This document shows positions 24,032-33,614 of a stretch of DNA of 43,374 nucleotides, piece by piece. Numbering within the stretch: the first letter of the stretch is position 1; the number at the start of each line of letters is the position of its first letter. Below the pieces are notes generated by a model, which did no database searches, was not told the origin of the DNA, and saw nothing but the letters and a program-made list of their open reading frames with translations. The translations under genes and the position numbers were made by a program. Source of the stretch: Acidobacteriota bacterium (GTDB taxonomy: Bacteria > Acidobacteriota > UBA6911); assembly GCA_016934555.1 (NCBI GenBank), contig JAFGSS010000100.1, positions 1-43,374 of the forward strand. The letters are read 5' to 3'.

Positions 24032-26665
24032 ATGAAACCGATCCACACCTTCACCGTGATCCCCAGGCTGCCGGCGGCGCTCGAGCGCCTGCGCGATCTC
24101 GCCTACAACCTGCGCTGGGCCTGGAACCATGACACCATCGAGCTGTTCCGCCGCCTCGACCGCGACCTCTGGGAGGAGAGCGGGCACAATCCCGTGCGCA
24201 TGCTGGGATCGCTCGACCAGAAGCGGGTGGAGGAAGCCGCGGCCGACGACTCCTTCCTGGCCTATTTCGAACGCGTCCTCGCCGATTTCGACGCCTACAT
24301 GGAAAGCCGGGGCAGCTGGTTCCGCAAGACCCACCCGGAGGCGGAAGACTCCGTGATCGCCTACTTTTCAGCGGAATTCGGCCTGACCGAGTGCCTCTCC
24401 ATCTTCGCCGGAGGCCTCGGCATCCTCTCCGGAGACCACCTGAAGGCCGCGAGCGACCTGGGGTTGCCGCTCGTGGGAGTCGGCCTGTTCTACCAGCAGG
24501 GCTACTTCCAGCAGTACCTGAACGCCTCCGGGTGGCAGCAGGAGGCCTACGCCGACAACGATTTTCACACCCTCCCGGCCGCACTGCAGCGGGGGCCCGA
24601 CGGCAGGGAACTGAGGATAGAGGTGCCGCTGCCCGGACGGAACGTGGCTGCGCGGATCTGGCGCGTCAACGTGGGGCGCGTGGGGCTTTACCTGCTCGAC
24701 ACCAACATCCCCGAGAACGCCCGGGACGAAGACCGCGACCTTACCGACCAGCTGTACGGGGGGGACCTGGAGTACCGGCTCCGGCAGGAGATCCTGCTCG
24801 GCATCGGGGGATACCGCGCCCTGGAGGCGCTCGGCATCCACCCGACCGTTTACCACATGAACGAGGGGCACTCGGCCTTCCTCTCGCTGGAATTGATCCG
24901 CAACCTGATCCGCGACCGCTCCCTCTCCTTCGCCCAGGCCCGCGAACTGGCCTCCTCCGCCCTCGTCTTCACCACCCACACCCCCGTCGCCGCGGGGCAC
25001 GATTATTTCCCCGCCGCGCTGATGGAGCGCCACTTCTCTTCCTATGCCGCGGAACTGGGGATCCCCCTGGAGGATTTCATCGCCCTGGGCCGGCGCGACC
25101 CGGCGCGAAAGGACGAAAGCTTCTGCATGACGGTGCTGGCCCTGCGGATGGCGGCCTCGAGCAACGGCGTCAGCCGCCTCCACGGGGAGGTCAGCCGCGG
25201 GCTCTGGAAGGACCTCTGGCCCGACGTCCCCGAGCGCGAAATCCCGATCACCCACATCACCAACGCGGTCCATTTCCAGTCCTGGATTTCGCAGGAGATG
25301 AACCAGCTGTACGAACGCTACCTGGGGCCCGGCTGGAGGACGCAGCCGTCCGCGGAGAACGTGTGGGACCGGATCGAATCGATCTCGTCGGAAAGCCTGT
25401 GGCGCACCCACGAGCTGCGCAGGGAGCGCCTCGTCGCCTTCGCCCGCAGGCAGCTGCGCCTGCAGCTGGAGCGCCGGGGGGCGCCGCAGGCGGAGATCGC
25501 CGCGGCCGAGGACGCCCTGGACCCCGAGATCCTGACGATCGGTTTCGCCCGCCGCTTCGCCACCTACAAGCGGGGGACCCTGCTGCTGCGCGACCGCCGC
25601 CGCCTGGCCGCCATCCTCAACGACCCGAAGCGCCCCGTCCAGGTGATCTTCGCGGGAAAGGCCCACCCCAGGGACGACGAGGGGAAGGAGCTGATCCGCC
25701 AGATCACCGCCCTGGCGCGGGAACCGGAATTCCGGCGCCGCATCGTCTTCGTCGAGGACTACGACATGAGCGTCGCCCGCTACCTGGTCCAGGGGGTCGA
25801 CGTCTGGCTGAACACCCCCCTGCGCCCCAACGAAGCGAGCGGCACCAGCGGCATGAAGGCGATCGCCAACGGGGTGCTGAATCTGAGCACCCTCGACGGG
25901 TGGTGGGACGAAGTCTGCCGCTCGCGGACCCCGAACCACCCCCTGGTCGGCTGGGCCATCGGGAAGGGGGAGTCGTACGCCGACACGGAATACCAGGCCC
26001 AGGTGGAAGCCGAGGCCCTGTACGACATCCTGGAGCGCGACGTGGTGCCCACCTTCTACGACCGCCGCGCCGACGGGGTGCCGCACACCTGGATCCGGCT
26101 CATGAAATCGTCCATCGCCGACCTCTCCCCCTGGTTCAACACCAACCGGATGGTCCGGGAGTATGCGGAACGGTTCTACCTGCCGGCACACGAACGCTTC
26201 CGCCGGCTCGGGGCCGAAGGCGCCGCACGGGCGATCGCGCTTGCGGAGGCGCTCGGACGCATCCGCGCCGCCTGGCCGGGGCTGGGGGCGGACATGATCG
26301 AGACCACCCTCCCCTCCGAGATCGCGGTCGGCGAAAGCATCCGGTTCCGGGCCCGGGTCCGCACCGGACCCCTGTCCATGAACGACCTGAGGGTCGAACT
26401 CTACGCCGGGCGCCTCAACGCGCACGGGGAGATCGAAAAGCCCCTCATCGTCGAGATGCGGCCCGCGCGGGAGGAGGCGGGAGGGACGATCTACGAGACC
26501 ACCGCCGTTCCCGACTGCGGGAGCGGCAGGCACGGCTACACCGCGCGCGTCCTGCCGCGCCACCCCGAACTCCAGAACAAGTTCATCCCGGGCCTCATCC
26601 TGTGGGCCAACGGGGCGGCCGGGAATACGGGCAGGGCGTCGGCCCCGGGCGGGAAAACCGCCTGA
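24032..26665 (+). CDS. glgP: Alpha-glucan (glycogen/maltodextrin) phosphorylase
   Basis: The enzyme uses phosphate to release glucose-1-phosphate from alpha-1,4-glucans, with pyridoxal phosphate. The 877-residue protein has the DUF3417 N-terminal domain (about 1-110) found in the TIGR02094 branch and the GT35 catalytic region (FSAEFGLTECLSIFAGGLGI, GHDYFPAALMERHF). The PLP-binding lysine is in SGTSGMKAIANGVLNLST near residue 610. The last ~90 residues appear to be a beta-sandwich extension. GGAGG precedes the ATG. The yjbQ gene follows after 25 bases. Confidence 0.93.
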   Translation: MKPIHTFTVIPRLPAALERLRDLAYNLRWAWNHDTIELFRRLDRDLWEESGHNPVRMLGSLDQKRVEEAAADDSFLAYFERVLADFDAYMESRGSWFRKTHPEAEDSVIAYFSAEFGLTECLSIFAGGLGILSGDHLKAASDLGLPLVGVGLFYQQGYFQQYLNASGWQQEAYADNDFHTLPAALQRGPDGRELRIEVPLPGRNVAARIWRVNVGRVGLYLLDTNIPENARDEDRDLTDQLYGGDLEYRLRQEILLGIGGYRALEALGIHPTVYHMNEGHSAFLSLELIRNLIRDRSLSFAQARELASSALVFTTHTPVAAGHDYFPAALMERHFSSYAAELGIPLEDFIALGRRDPARKDESFCMTVLALRMAASSNGVSRLHGEVSRGLWKDLWPDVPEREIPITHITNAVHFQSWISQEMNQLYERYLGPGWRTQPSAENVWDRIESISSESLWRTHELRRERLVAFARRQLRLQLERRGAPQAEIAAAEDALDPEILTIGFARRFATYKRGTLLLRDRRRLAAILNDPKRPVQVIFAGKAHPRDDEGKELIRQITALAREPEFRRRIVFVEDYDMSVARYLVQGVDVWLNTPLRPNEASGTSGMKAIANGVLNLSTLDGWWDEVCRSRTPNHPLVGWAIGKGESYADTEYQAQVEAEALYDILERDVVPTFYDRRADGVPHTWIRLMKSSIADLSPWFNTNRMVREYAERFYLPAHERFRRLGAEGAARAIALAEALGRIRAAWPGLGADMIETTLPSEIAVGESIRFRARVRTGPLSMNDLRVELYAGRLNAHGEIEKPLIVEMRPAREEAGGTIYETTAVPDCGSGRHGYTARVLPRHPELQNKFIPGLILWANGAAGNTGRASAPGGKTA

Positions 26666-26690
26666 CCCCGCGCGCGGGGAGGGGGAAACC

Positions 26691-27083
26691 ATGGAAACAT
26701 TTTCCGTCCGGACCCGGGAGCACACCCAGTTCCTGGACATCACTCGGAAACTCGAGACGGCGGCGGCGGGGCTCCGGCGCGGGGTGCTGACGGCGTTCGT
26801 CCCGCACACCACCGCCGGGATCACGATCAACGAAAACGCCGACCCGAGCGTCACGGCCGACATGGCCGCGGCCCTGGAGCGCTCCGTCCCCTGGCAGGCG
26901 GGTTACGCGCACGGCGAGGGGAACGCGGCGGCCCATGTCAAGGCGAGCATGATGGGGTCCTCGGTGCAGGTCATGGTGGAAGACGGGCGCCTGATGCTCG
27001 GCACCTGGCAGGCGGTCTATCTCTGTGAATTCGACGGCCCCCGCACCCGCGACGTCTGGGTCACGACCGTGCCGCATCCATAG
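26691..27083 (+). CDS. yjbQ: YjbQ/UPF0047-family protein
   Basis: The 130-residue protein matches the compact YjbQ family from end to end: VPHTTAGITINENADPSV, HGEGNAAAHVKASMMGSS and LGTWQAVYLCEFDGPR. Members have weak thiamine-phosphate synthase activity in vitro; the true role is unclear. The conserved His and the GEGN region would bind metal or phosphate. GGAGGGGG precedes the ATG. Its last 23 bases overlap the end of the convergent histidine kinase gene. Confidence 0.9.
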   Translation: METFSVRTREHTQFLDITRKLETAAAGLRRGVLTAFVPHTTAGITINENADPSVTADMAAALERSVPWQAGYAHGEGNAAAHVKASMMGSSVQVMVEDGRLMLGTWQAVYLCEFDGPRTRDVWVTTVPHP

Positions 27084-28158
27084 GGAAAACCACGCGGAAG
27101 CAGGCCCCGCGGCCGGGCGTCGAGTCGACCCGGATCTCCCCGCCGTTGTTGCGGACCAGCTGGTAGGAGATCGAAAGGCCCAGCCCGGTCCCTTCCCGCC
27201 TGGTGGTGAAAAAGGGATCGAAGATCGAGTCCAGTTTTTCGGGATCGATCCCGGGTCCGTCGTCCTCGACCGCGATCTCGAACGTGCCGTCCCCGGTCGC
27301 GCCGCAGATCCGGACTTCCCCCCCTTCCGGCTGCGCCTGGACGGCGTTGAGGAGGATGTTGATCAGCACCTGCTTCACCTGCTCCGGGTCCACGTCGAGG
27401 GTCGCCGCGGGAGCGTCGAAGCTCCCGACGATCGTAACCCCCCGGCGCCGGGCTTCGTCATCGCACAGGCGCGCCGCAGCCCCGGCGATCTCGCGCCAGT
27501 CGGCCGGCATCCGCCGGGGGGGCGCGGGGCGGGAGAACGCGAGGATCTCGCCCGTCAGCTTTTCCAGCCGGGCGACCTCCTGCCGGGCGATGCGCGCGAA
27601 CTCGCTCCGAGGATCGTCTTCCGGAAGGTCCTGCCCCAGGATCTCCACCGCCCCCTGGATCGACCCGAGGGGATTGCGGATTTCGTGCGCGATCCCGGCC
27701 GAGAGCCGCCCGAGCGACGCCAGCCGGTCCGAGTGCCGGATCTGCTCGAAGGCCTGGTTCAACCTGCCGTAGGCCTCCTCCAGATCGGATCCTGTCTTCT
27801 CCAGCCGCTCCCTGGTTTTCCGCTGCGCCCGCGCCAGGTACCCCAGAAGCACGGCGATGACGAGGTACATGAGGATCTCAGCGTACTGCTGGAAGGCGTA
27901 GGTCGGGTGGTGCCCCCAGTCCCGCCAGATGTGGACGAGATAAAGCAGGGCCAGGCCCGCGGCCGTGACCACCCCGCCCAGGATCTCGAACCAGAAGCTG
28001 GCCAGGATGACGGGCAGGTAGTAGCCGCGCTGGTAGACCTGGTGCAGGTACATGTGCTCGGTCCCGGTCGCATAATGGAGCGCCGTGATCCCCAGCACGA
28101 GCGCCAGGATGATCCCCCTTTTTACCCAGGCGTTTTTCCGCTTTCCGGCGGGGATCAT
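27061..28158 (-). CDS. NtrB/ZraS-like membrane histidine kinase
   Basis: The 365-residue sensor has several membrane segments (VKRGIILALVLGITALHYAT, YYLPVILASFWFEILGGVVT, ILMYLVIAVLLGYLA). The kinase domain has the H box around His158 (SAGIAHEIRNPLGSIQGAVE), the N box QVLINILLNAVQA, and G boxes EDDGPGID and GTGLGLSIS. The short segment after the first helix carries His and Met residues (HYATGTEHMYLHQ), which might bind a metal. Its ATG overlaps the stop of the response-regulator gene as ATGA. It follows the cus genes on the same strand, so it probably senses copper or silver stress. Confidence 0.9.
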   Translation of the reverse strand: MIPAGKRKNAWVKRGIILALVLGITALHYATGTEHMYLHQVYQRGYYLPVILASFWFEILGGVVTAAGLALLYLVHIWRDWGHHPTYAFQQYAEILMYLVIAVLLGYLARAQRKTRERLEKTGSDLEEAYGRLNQAFEQIRHSDRLASLGRLSAGIAHEIRNPLGSIQGAVEILGQDLPEDDPRSEFARIARQEVARLEKLTGEILAFSRPAPPRRMPADWREIAGAAARLCDDEARRRGVTIVGSFDAPAATLDVDPEQVKQVLINILLNAVQAQPEGGEVRICGATGDGTFEIAVEDDGPGIDPEKLDSIFDPFFTTRREGTGLGLSISYQLVRNNGGEIRVDSTPGRGACFRVVFPMDAARS

Positions 28159-29558
28159 GGGTCCTCCGCCCCGTCATTCTCCGACAGGCCCCGGTTAGGG
28201 CCCAGTCCGTACTTCTGCATGCGGTAGACCAGCACATTGCGCGAAATATGCAAAAATTCCGCCGCCCGGGTCTGGTTCCCCCCCGTCCGCTCGAGCGCCT
28301 CGGCGATGACGTCCTTCTCCAGTTCCTCGAGGGACACCCCTTCGGGCGGGAGGCTGATGGAAGCCCGGCCGACCGTCAGGCGGGGCTCCAGGATCTCTCC
28401 CGGAAGGCATTCCAAGTCGGCCTCCTCTCCCCGTGAAAGGACGACCAGGCGCTCCACGACATTTTCGAGTTCGCGGACGTTTCCCGGCCAGGGGTGGGCC
28501 TCCAGCTTGTGGAGGACGGCCGATCCGATCCGGATGAGCGGACGGTTGTAGCGGCCGCAGATCCGCTCGGCGAACAGCCGTACAAACAGGGGGATATCCC
28601 CCCGCCGCTCGCGCAGCGGCGGCACGACGAGGGGCGCCACGTTCAGGCGGTAGAACAGGTCCTGCCGGAACCCGCCGTCCGCCACCATCTGCCGGAGATC
28701 CCGGTGAGTGGCGGCGATGATGCGCACATCCACCTTGCGCGGAATGGCTTCCCCGATGACGTCGATTTCGTTCTCCTGGACCACCCGCAGGATCTTCGCC
28801 TGCAGCTGCGGCGGCAGGTCGCCTATTTCGTCCAGGAACACCGTGCCGCCGTCCGCCGCCTCGAATTTGCCGGTCCGGTCGGCCGCGGCCCCGGTGAAGG
28901 CGCCCTTGCGGTACCCGAACAGTTCCGACTCCAGGAGCGCCTCGGGGATCGCACCGCAATTGACGATGACGAACGGCCGGCCCGCGCGCGGACCGTTGTA
29001 GTGGATGGCCTTGGACAGGATCTCCTTCCCGGTCCCGCTCTCGCCCGTCACCAGCACCGTGGTGTCGACGGAGGCGAGGCGGCCCGCCTGCTCGATGACG
29101 CGCCGCATCGCCTTCGAGCCCCCGATGAGGCCGTCGAACCGGAAGGCCGTCGTCACCGCCTCCCGCAGGTTGCGGTTTTCCGCCACCAGGCCGGCGAATG
29201 CGAGCGCCTGCCCCAGGGTATGCAGCAGGGCGTCCCGGTTCAGCGGTTTCGTCAGGTAATGGAATGCCCCCGCCTTGATGGCCTCCACGGCCGAATCGAT
29301 CGTGCCGTAGGCCGTGATGACGATCACCGGCGTATCCGGAGACCTGCGCCTGATTTCGAGCAGGAGCTCCTGGCCCGGGATGCCGGGCATGTCCAGGTCA
29401 GTCAGGACCGCGTGGCAGCGGTGGCGGGAAAACAGCTCGAGCGCCCGCTTGCCGTCTTCGGCCTCGAGCGCCTCGTAGCCCGCCTGCCGGAGCTGGTACT
29501 GCAGCACGCGGCGGAAGCTCGCGTCGTCGTCGGCGATAAGAATCAGGGGCGCAGGCAT
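28155..29558 (-). CDS. NtrC-family sigma-54-dependent response regulator
   Basis: The 467-residue regulator has a receiver domain with Asp10-12 and phospho-acceptor Asp54 (LTDLDMPG), and the conserved Lys in YLTKPLN. The AAA+ domain has Walker A GESGTGKE, GAFTGA (the loop that contacts sigma-54) and Walker B FLDEIGD. It ends in a Fis-type helix-turn-helix (NQTRAAEFLHISRNVLVYRM). It should bind an upstream site and activate a sigma-54 promoter once phosphorylated. Such a promoter and a dyad site lie before cusC. ATG 29558 has AAGGAGAG ahead. It follows the small exported gene by 76 bases and overlaps the kinase gene. Confidence 0.93.
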   Translation of the reverse strand: MPAPLILIADDDASFRRVLQYQLRQAGYEALEAEDGKRALELFSRHRCHAVLTDLDMPGIPGQELLLEIRRRSPDTPVIVITAYGTIDSAVEAIKAGAFHYLTKPLNRDALLHTLGQALAFAGLVAENRNLREAVTTAFRFDGLIGGSKAMRRVIEQAGRLASVDTTVLVTGESGTGKEILSKAIHYNGPRAGRPFVIVNCGAIPEALLESELFGYRKGAFTGAAADRTGKFEAADGGTVFLDEIGDLPPQLQAKILRVVQENEIDVIGEAIPRKVDVRIIAATHRDLRQMVADGGFRQDLFYRLNVAPLVVPPLRERRGDIPLFVRLFAERICGRYNRPLIRIGSAVLHKLEAHPWPGNVRELENVVERLVVLSRGEEADLECLPGEILEPRLTVGRASISLPPEGVSLEELEKDVIAEALERTGGNQTRAAEFLHISRNVLVYRMQKYGLGPNRGLSENDGAEDP

Positions 29559-29634
29559 GGCGGAGTCTCTCCTTTTCAATATTACGGGGAGCGGCGGCCG
29601 CGGCATACCGAAATCTCGCCGGGCCGGCAGCGGG

Positions 29635-30318
29635 CTACCGGATGTGCCGCCGGTGGATTCTTTCCCAGATGAAGTCGTACTCCTCCGGCTCGAGCCGCCG
29701 CTTCAGGTCGAACACGTAGTTCCGCCCGGAGCCGAACGGGCCGCCGGGGGAAGGGGCGCCGAGGCGCAGCTGAAAGGGCCCCGTGCTCCCCAGGGATTCC
29801 AGTTCGTCATACCGCCACAGGGCCGACCCTCCCGGAGCGGAGGTACGATAGACGACCTGCTCTTCCCCGAACTCGAGCACCCCTTCGGTGCCCGCGGGAA
29901 ATTTCCGGTGGCGCGCCGGGAGCGCAAACCGGGGCGACGACTCCCGGGGAACGATCCCCGACACCAGCGGGCGCGCCATCCTGGCTTCCATCTCCCGGCG
30001 GAAGCCGTCGTCCAGCGTCCCCGAAAGCAGGCGGAAATTGAAGGCTTCGTCGCCGCCCATGCGCATCGGCCGCGAGCGGTAGGTAAGGATGGAGACCCGG
30101 TCCGGGAAAAGCGTCATCTGCTGAATGTCCCCATACTTCCAGGTGCGCTCGTGATCCTTTTTTCCGGAAGCGTACCGCACCTCCTCGGCGCCGAAGACGA
30201 GTTCCCCCCTGCAGCCGCCGAGCAGATGGTCATGCCGGACCGGGACCACCCTGGGTTCCTCCCCGTTGCCCGGCGCCGGACTGAGGGCAAGCAGCAGAAC
30301 AAAAATCCCGACTCTCAT
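29635..30318 (-). CDS. Exported two-repeat protein in the cus operon, unknown
   Basis: The 227-residue protein has a signal peptide (MRVGIFVLLLALSPAPGNG). The rest appears to be two copies of an ~80-residue unit: GCRGELVFGAEEVRYAS with WKYGDIQQM, and GTEGVLEFGEEQVVYRTS with LWRYDELESL, each ending in a short helix (REMEARM, FIWERIH). The pattern resembles bacterial PH-like beta sandwiches, though I cannot name the family. A perfect ribosome site, TAAGGAGGT, precedes the ATG, and its TAA is the stop of cusA, so translation is coupled to cusA. The position suggests a role in metal efflux or its sensing. Confidence 0.75.
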   Translation of the reverse strand: MRVGIFVLLLALSPAPGNGEEPRVVPVRHDHLLGGCRGELVFGAEEVRYASGKKDHERTWKYGDIQQMTLFPDRVSILTYRSRPMRMGGDEAFNFRLLSGTLDDGFRREMEARMARPLVSGIVPRESSPRFALPARHRKFPAGTEGVLEFGEEQVVYRTSAPGGSALWRYDELESLGSTGPFQLRLGAPSPGGPFGSGRNYVFDLKRRLEPEEYDFIWERIHRRHIR

Positions 30319-30327
30319 GAGACCTCC

Positions 30328-33300
30328 TTATGCGGCGGAAACGATGCGCAGCTTGACCTCCGCGTGCCATTTCCAGAGACAATAGACCGCCGGGTAGACC
30401 AGGAGTTCGAGCAGGAACGAGGTCGCCAGCCCTCCCACCATGGGGGCCACCACGCGCTTCATCATGTCCGAACCCACGCCCGTGGCCCACATGATCGGCA
30501 TCAGCCCCAGGAAGGCGGCCGTCACCGTCATCATTTTAGGGCGCACCCGCTTGACCGCGCCGTGGATGACGGCTTCCACCAGTTCGGCCCGGCTCTGCAG
30601 CTTCCCCTTGCGTTTGGCCTCCTCGTAGGAAAGGTCGAGGAACAGGAGCATGAACACGCCGGTCTCGGCATCGAGCCCCATCAGGGCGATCATCCCGACC
30701 CAGGCGGCGATGGAGAGGTTGTAGCCGAGGATCCACATGAACCAGACGGCGCCGATGAGGGAGAAGGGGACGGCCAGCATCACGATCGACGCCTTCATGA
30801 GCGATTTCGTGTTCATATACAGGAGGGCGAAGATGAGGAAAAGGGTGATCGGGAGAACGATCTTGAGCCGTTCCCGCACCCGGAGCATGTTTTCGTACTG
30901 CCCGCTCCAGTCCAGTGAATAGCCCGCGGGGAGCGCGATCGTCTCGTCGACGATGCGCCGGGCGCGCTCCACGTACCCGCCGATATCTTCCGTGGCCAGA
31001 TCGACGAACACGTAGCCGGCCAGCATGCCGTTCTCGTTCCGGATCATGGAGGGGCCGGTGGTGCGCCGGATGGCGGCGACCTGGGAAATCGGGATCTGCG
31101 CGCCGGCCGGAGTCGAAATCAGGACATCCCCCAGGCGTTCCATGTTGTCCCGGGCCTCCCGGGGGTAACGGATATTGACCGGGTGGCGCGCGCGCCCCTC
31201 GATCGTCGTCATGATGTTCTCCCCTCCGATGGCCGAGAGGATCACCTCCTGGGCATCGGCGACGGACAGTCCGTACCGGGCCAGCCGCTCCCGCTTGAGT
31301 TCGAAATCCACAAAATATCCCCCCGCAACGCGCTCGGCGTAGACCGATCGGGTTCCCGGGATCGCGCCCATGATCGATTCCAGGCGGGCCCCGATCTTCT
31401 CGATTTCCGCGAGATCCGGACCAAAGATCTTGATGCCGACAGGGGTCCTCACCCCGGTGGTCAGCATGTCGATGCGGGCGCGGATCGGCATGGTCCAGGC
31501 GTTGGTGACCCCGGGGATCCGAAGCCGGGCGTCCATCTCGGCGATCAATTCTTCCATGGTGATCCGGTCGGGCCAGATCCGGCGGAAAACGAGGTTGCTG
31601 AGCCATTCCGGAGACCAGTCCGAGTACCATCGTTCCTTCGGCCGCCACTCCGACTGCGGCTTGAGCAGGATCGTCGTTTCCATCATGGAAAGGGGGGCCG
31701 GGTCGGTGGAGGTATCCGCGCGCCCTGCCTTGCCGAACACCCTTGCCACCTCGGGAAAACTCTTCAACAGCCGGTCCTGGACCTGGAGGACGCGTTGCGC
31801 CTCCGCGACCGAAATGCCCGGAAGCGTCGTCGGCATGTACAGGATGGAGCCTTCGTTCAGGGGGGGCATGAATTCACTCCCCAGCTGCAGGTACACCGGG
31901 ATGGTGGTCAGGACGAGCGTCAGCGCCACGGCGATGGTGGTTTTGGGGTTCCCGAGAGCCCAGCGCGCCGGGGGCTCGTAGATTTTGAATAGCAGGCGGC
32001 TGATCGGATGCTTTTCCTCCCGGTAATACTTCCCCACCAGCGCCTGGCTGGCGATCCAGGCGAGCGGCCGGGGCCGGAAATGGAAATCGTCCATCCGGGC
32101 GAAGAGCATGCGCAGCGCCGGGTCGAGCGTGATCGCCAGGAGCGCCGCGATGGCCATGACGAAATTCTTGGTATAGGCGAGGGGCTTAAAAAGGCGCCCC
32201 TCCTGGTCCACCAGGGTGAAGACGGGGAGAAAGGCGACGGCGATGACCAGCAGGGAGAAGAAGACGCTCGGGCCGACTTCTTTCAGGGCTTCGAGCCGGA
32301 TCCGGTGAAAATCCCCCCGGCGCCCCCCCTCGATCCAGAGCTCCAGCTTTTTGTAGGCGTTCTCCACCTCCACGATGGCGCCGTCGACCAGGACGCCGAT
32401 GGAGATCGCGATTCCGGCCAGCGACATGATATTGGAATGGATTCCCAGAAAATACATCGGGATGAAGGACAGGAGCACGGCCACGGGGATGGTCAGGATC
32501 GGCACCAGGGCCGAGGGGATGTGCCAGAGAAAGACGAGGATCACCAGGCTGACGATGGCCATCTCCAGGAAAAGCTCGTGCCTGAGCCTGTCGATCGATT
32601 GCCGGATCAGGTCGGAACGGTCGTAGGTATTGACGATCCTGACCCCCTCGGGGAGCGAGGACTCCAGTTCCCGGAGCCGCGTCTTCACCCGGTCGATGAC
32701 CTTGTCCGCGTTCTCCCCGTGGCGCATGACGATGATGCCGCCGACCACATCCCCCCGGCCGTCCAGGTCGGCCACACCGCGGCGGATGTCGGGCCCCCGT
32801 TCGATCCGGGCGACATCCCGGAGCAGGACGGGAGTCCCCCGCGCGTCCGTTTCCAGGACCGCCTGACCGAGATCGTCTTCGGACTTCACGTAGCCCCGCC
32901 CGCGCACCATGTACTCGCGCCCCGAGGACTCGAGCAGGCGCCCGCCCGATTCGACGTTGGAGTCGCGCACCGCCCGGCGCACCTGCCCGATCGAGATCCC
33001 GCGGGCCGCAAGCTTCTGGCGGTCGACCGTCACCTGGTACTGGTTCTGAAACCCGCCCACGGTGGCGACCTCGGCCACTCCCGGGACCGCCTGCAGCCAG
33101 TAGCGCAGGCTCCAGTCCTGGAACGACCGCAGATCCGCGAGGCTGTGCCTGCCGCTCCCGTCGACCAGGGCGTACTGGTAGATCCACCCGACCCCGGTGG
33201 CGTCGGGCCCGATTTCGGTCCGCACCTCCGGGGGGAGCGCGGCCGACGTCTTGCTGAGATATTCCAGCACCCGGCTCCGGGCCCAGTAAATGTCCGTACC

Positions 33301-33594
33301 GTCTTCGAAGACGACGTAGACGTAGGAAAAGCCGAAATCGGAATAGCCCCGGATCGACTTCACCCCGGGGGCGCCCAGCAGGGCGGCCGTGATGGGATAG
33401 GTGACCTGGTCTTCGATGATGTCCGGGGAGCGGTCCCAGCGGGAGAAGACGATGACCTGCGTGTCGGACAGATCGGGGATGGCGTCGATCGGCTGGTGGT
33501 AGACGGTCCAGACGCCGCCGGCTACGGCGGCGGCGGCCAGCATCAGCACGATGAATCGATGTCGGGCGCTCCATTCAATGATGGTTTCGACCAT
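30328..33594 (-). CDS. cusA: Heavy-metal RND efflux pump, CusA type
   Basis: The 1088-residue protein is an inner-membrane RND transporter of the heavy-metal group that, with CusB and CusC, exports Cu(I)/Ag(I). Typical features are the N-terminal helix, DAIPDLSDTQVIVFSRWDRS, SPDIIEDQVTYPITAALLGA, the charged helix 4 (VLVDGAIVEVENAYKKLEL) with proton-relay Asp residues, and a full set of 12 membrane helices. A CzcA-type Co/Zn/Cd specificity cannot be excluded from sequence alone, but the pattern fits the CusA branch, and CusB has a copper-type metal-binding domain. GAGGA precedes the ATG, 20 bases after cusB. Confidence 0.93.
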   Translation of the reverse strand: MVETIIEWSARHRFIVLMLAAAAVAGGVWTVYHQPIDAIPDLSDTQVIVFSRWDRSPDIIEDQVTYPITAALLGAPGVKSIRGYSDFGFSYVYVVFEDGTDIYWARSRVLEYLSKTSAALPPEVRTEIGPDATGVGWIYQYALVDGSGRHSLADLRSFQDWSLRYWLQAVPGVAEVATVGGFQNQYQVTVDRQKLAARGISIGQVRRAVRDSNVESGGRLLESSGREYMVRGRGYVKSEDDLGQAVLETDARGTPVLLRDVARIERGPDIRRGVADLDGRGDVVGGIIVMRHGENADKVIDRVKTRLRELESSLPEGVRIVNTYDRSDLIRQSIDRLRHELFLEMAIVSLVILVFLWHIPSALVPILTIPVAVLLSFIPMYFLGIHSNIMSLAGIAISIGVLVDGAIVEVENAYKKLELWIEGGRRGDFHRIRLEALKEVGPSVFFSLLVIAVAFLPVFTLVDQEGRLFKPLAYTKNFVMAIAALLAITLDPALRMLFARMDDFHFRPRPLAWIASQALVGKYYREEKHPISRLLFKIYEPPARWALGNPKTTIAVALTLVLTTIPVYLQLGSEFMPPLNEGSILYMPTTLPGISVAEAQRVLQVQDRLLKSFPEVARVFGKAGRADTSTDPAPLSMMETTILLKPQSEWRPKERWYSDWSPEWLSNLVFRRIWPDRITMEELIAEMDARLRIPGVTNAWTMPIRARIDMLTTGVRTPVGIKIFGPDLAEIEKIGARLESIMGAIPGTRSVYAERVAGGYFVDFELKRERLARYGLSVADAQEVILSAIGGENIMTTIEGRARHPVNIRYPREARDNMERLGDVLISTPAGAQIPISQVAAIRRTTGPSMIRNENGMLAGYVFVDLATEDIGGYVERARRIVDETIALPAGYSLDWSGQYENMLRVRERLKIVLPITLFLIFALLYMNTKSLMKASIVMLAVPFSLIGAVWFMWILGYNLSIAAWVGMIALMGLDAETGVFMLLFLDLSYEEAKRKGKLQSRAELVEAVIHGAVKRVRPKMMTVTAAFLGLMPIMWATGVGSDMMKRVVAPMVGGLATSFLLELLVYPAVYCLWKWHAEVKLRIVSAA

Positions 33595-33614
33595 GATCCG
33601 TCCTCGGGCGGGCG

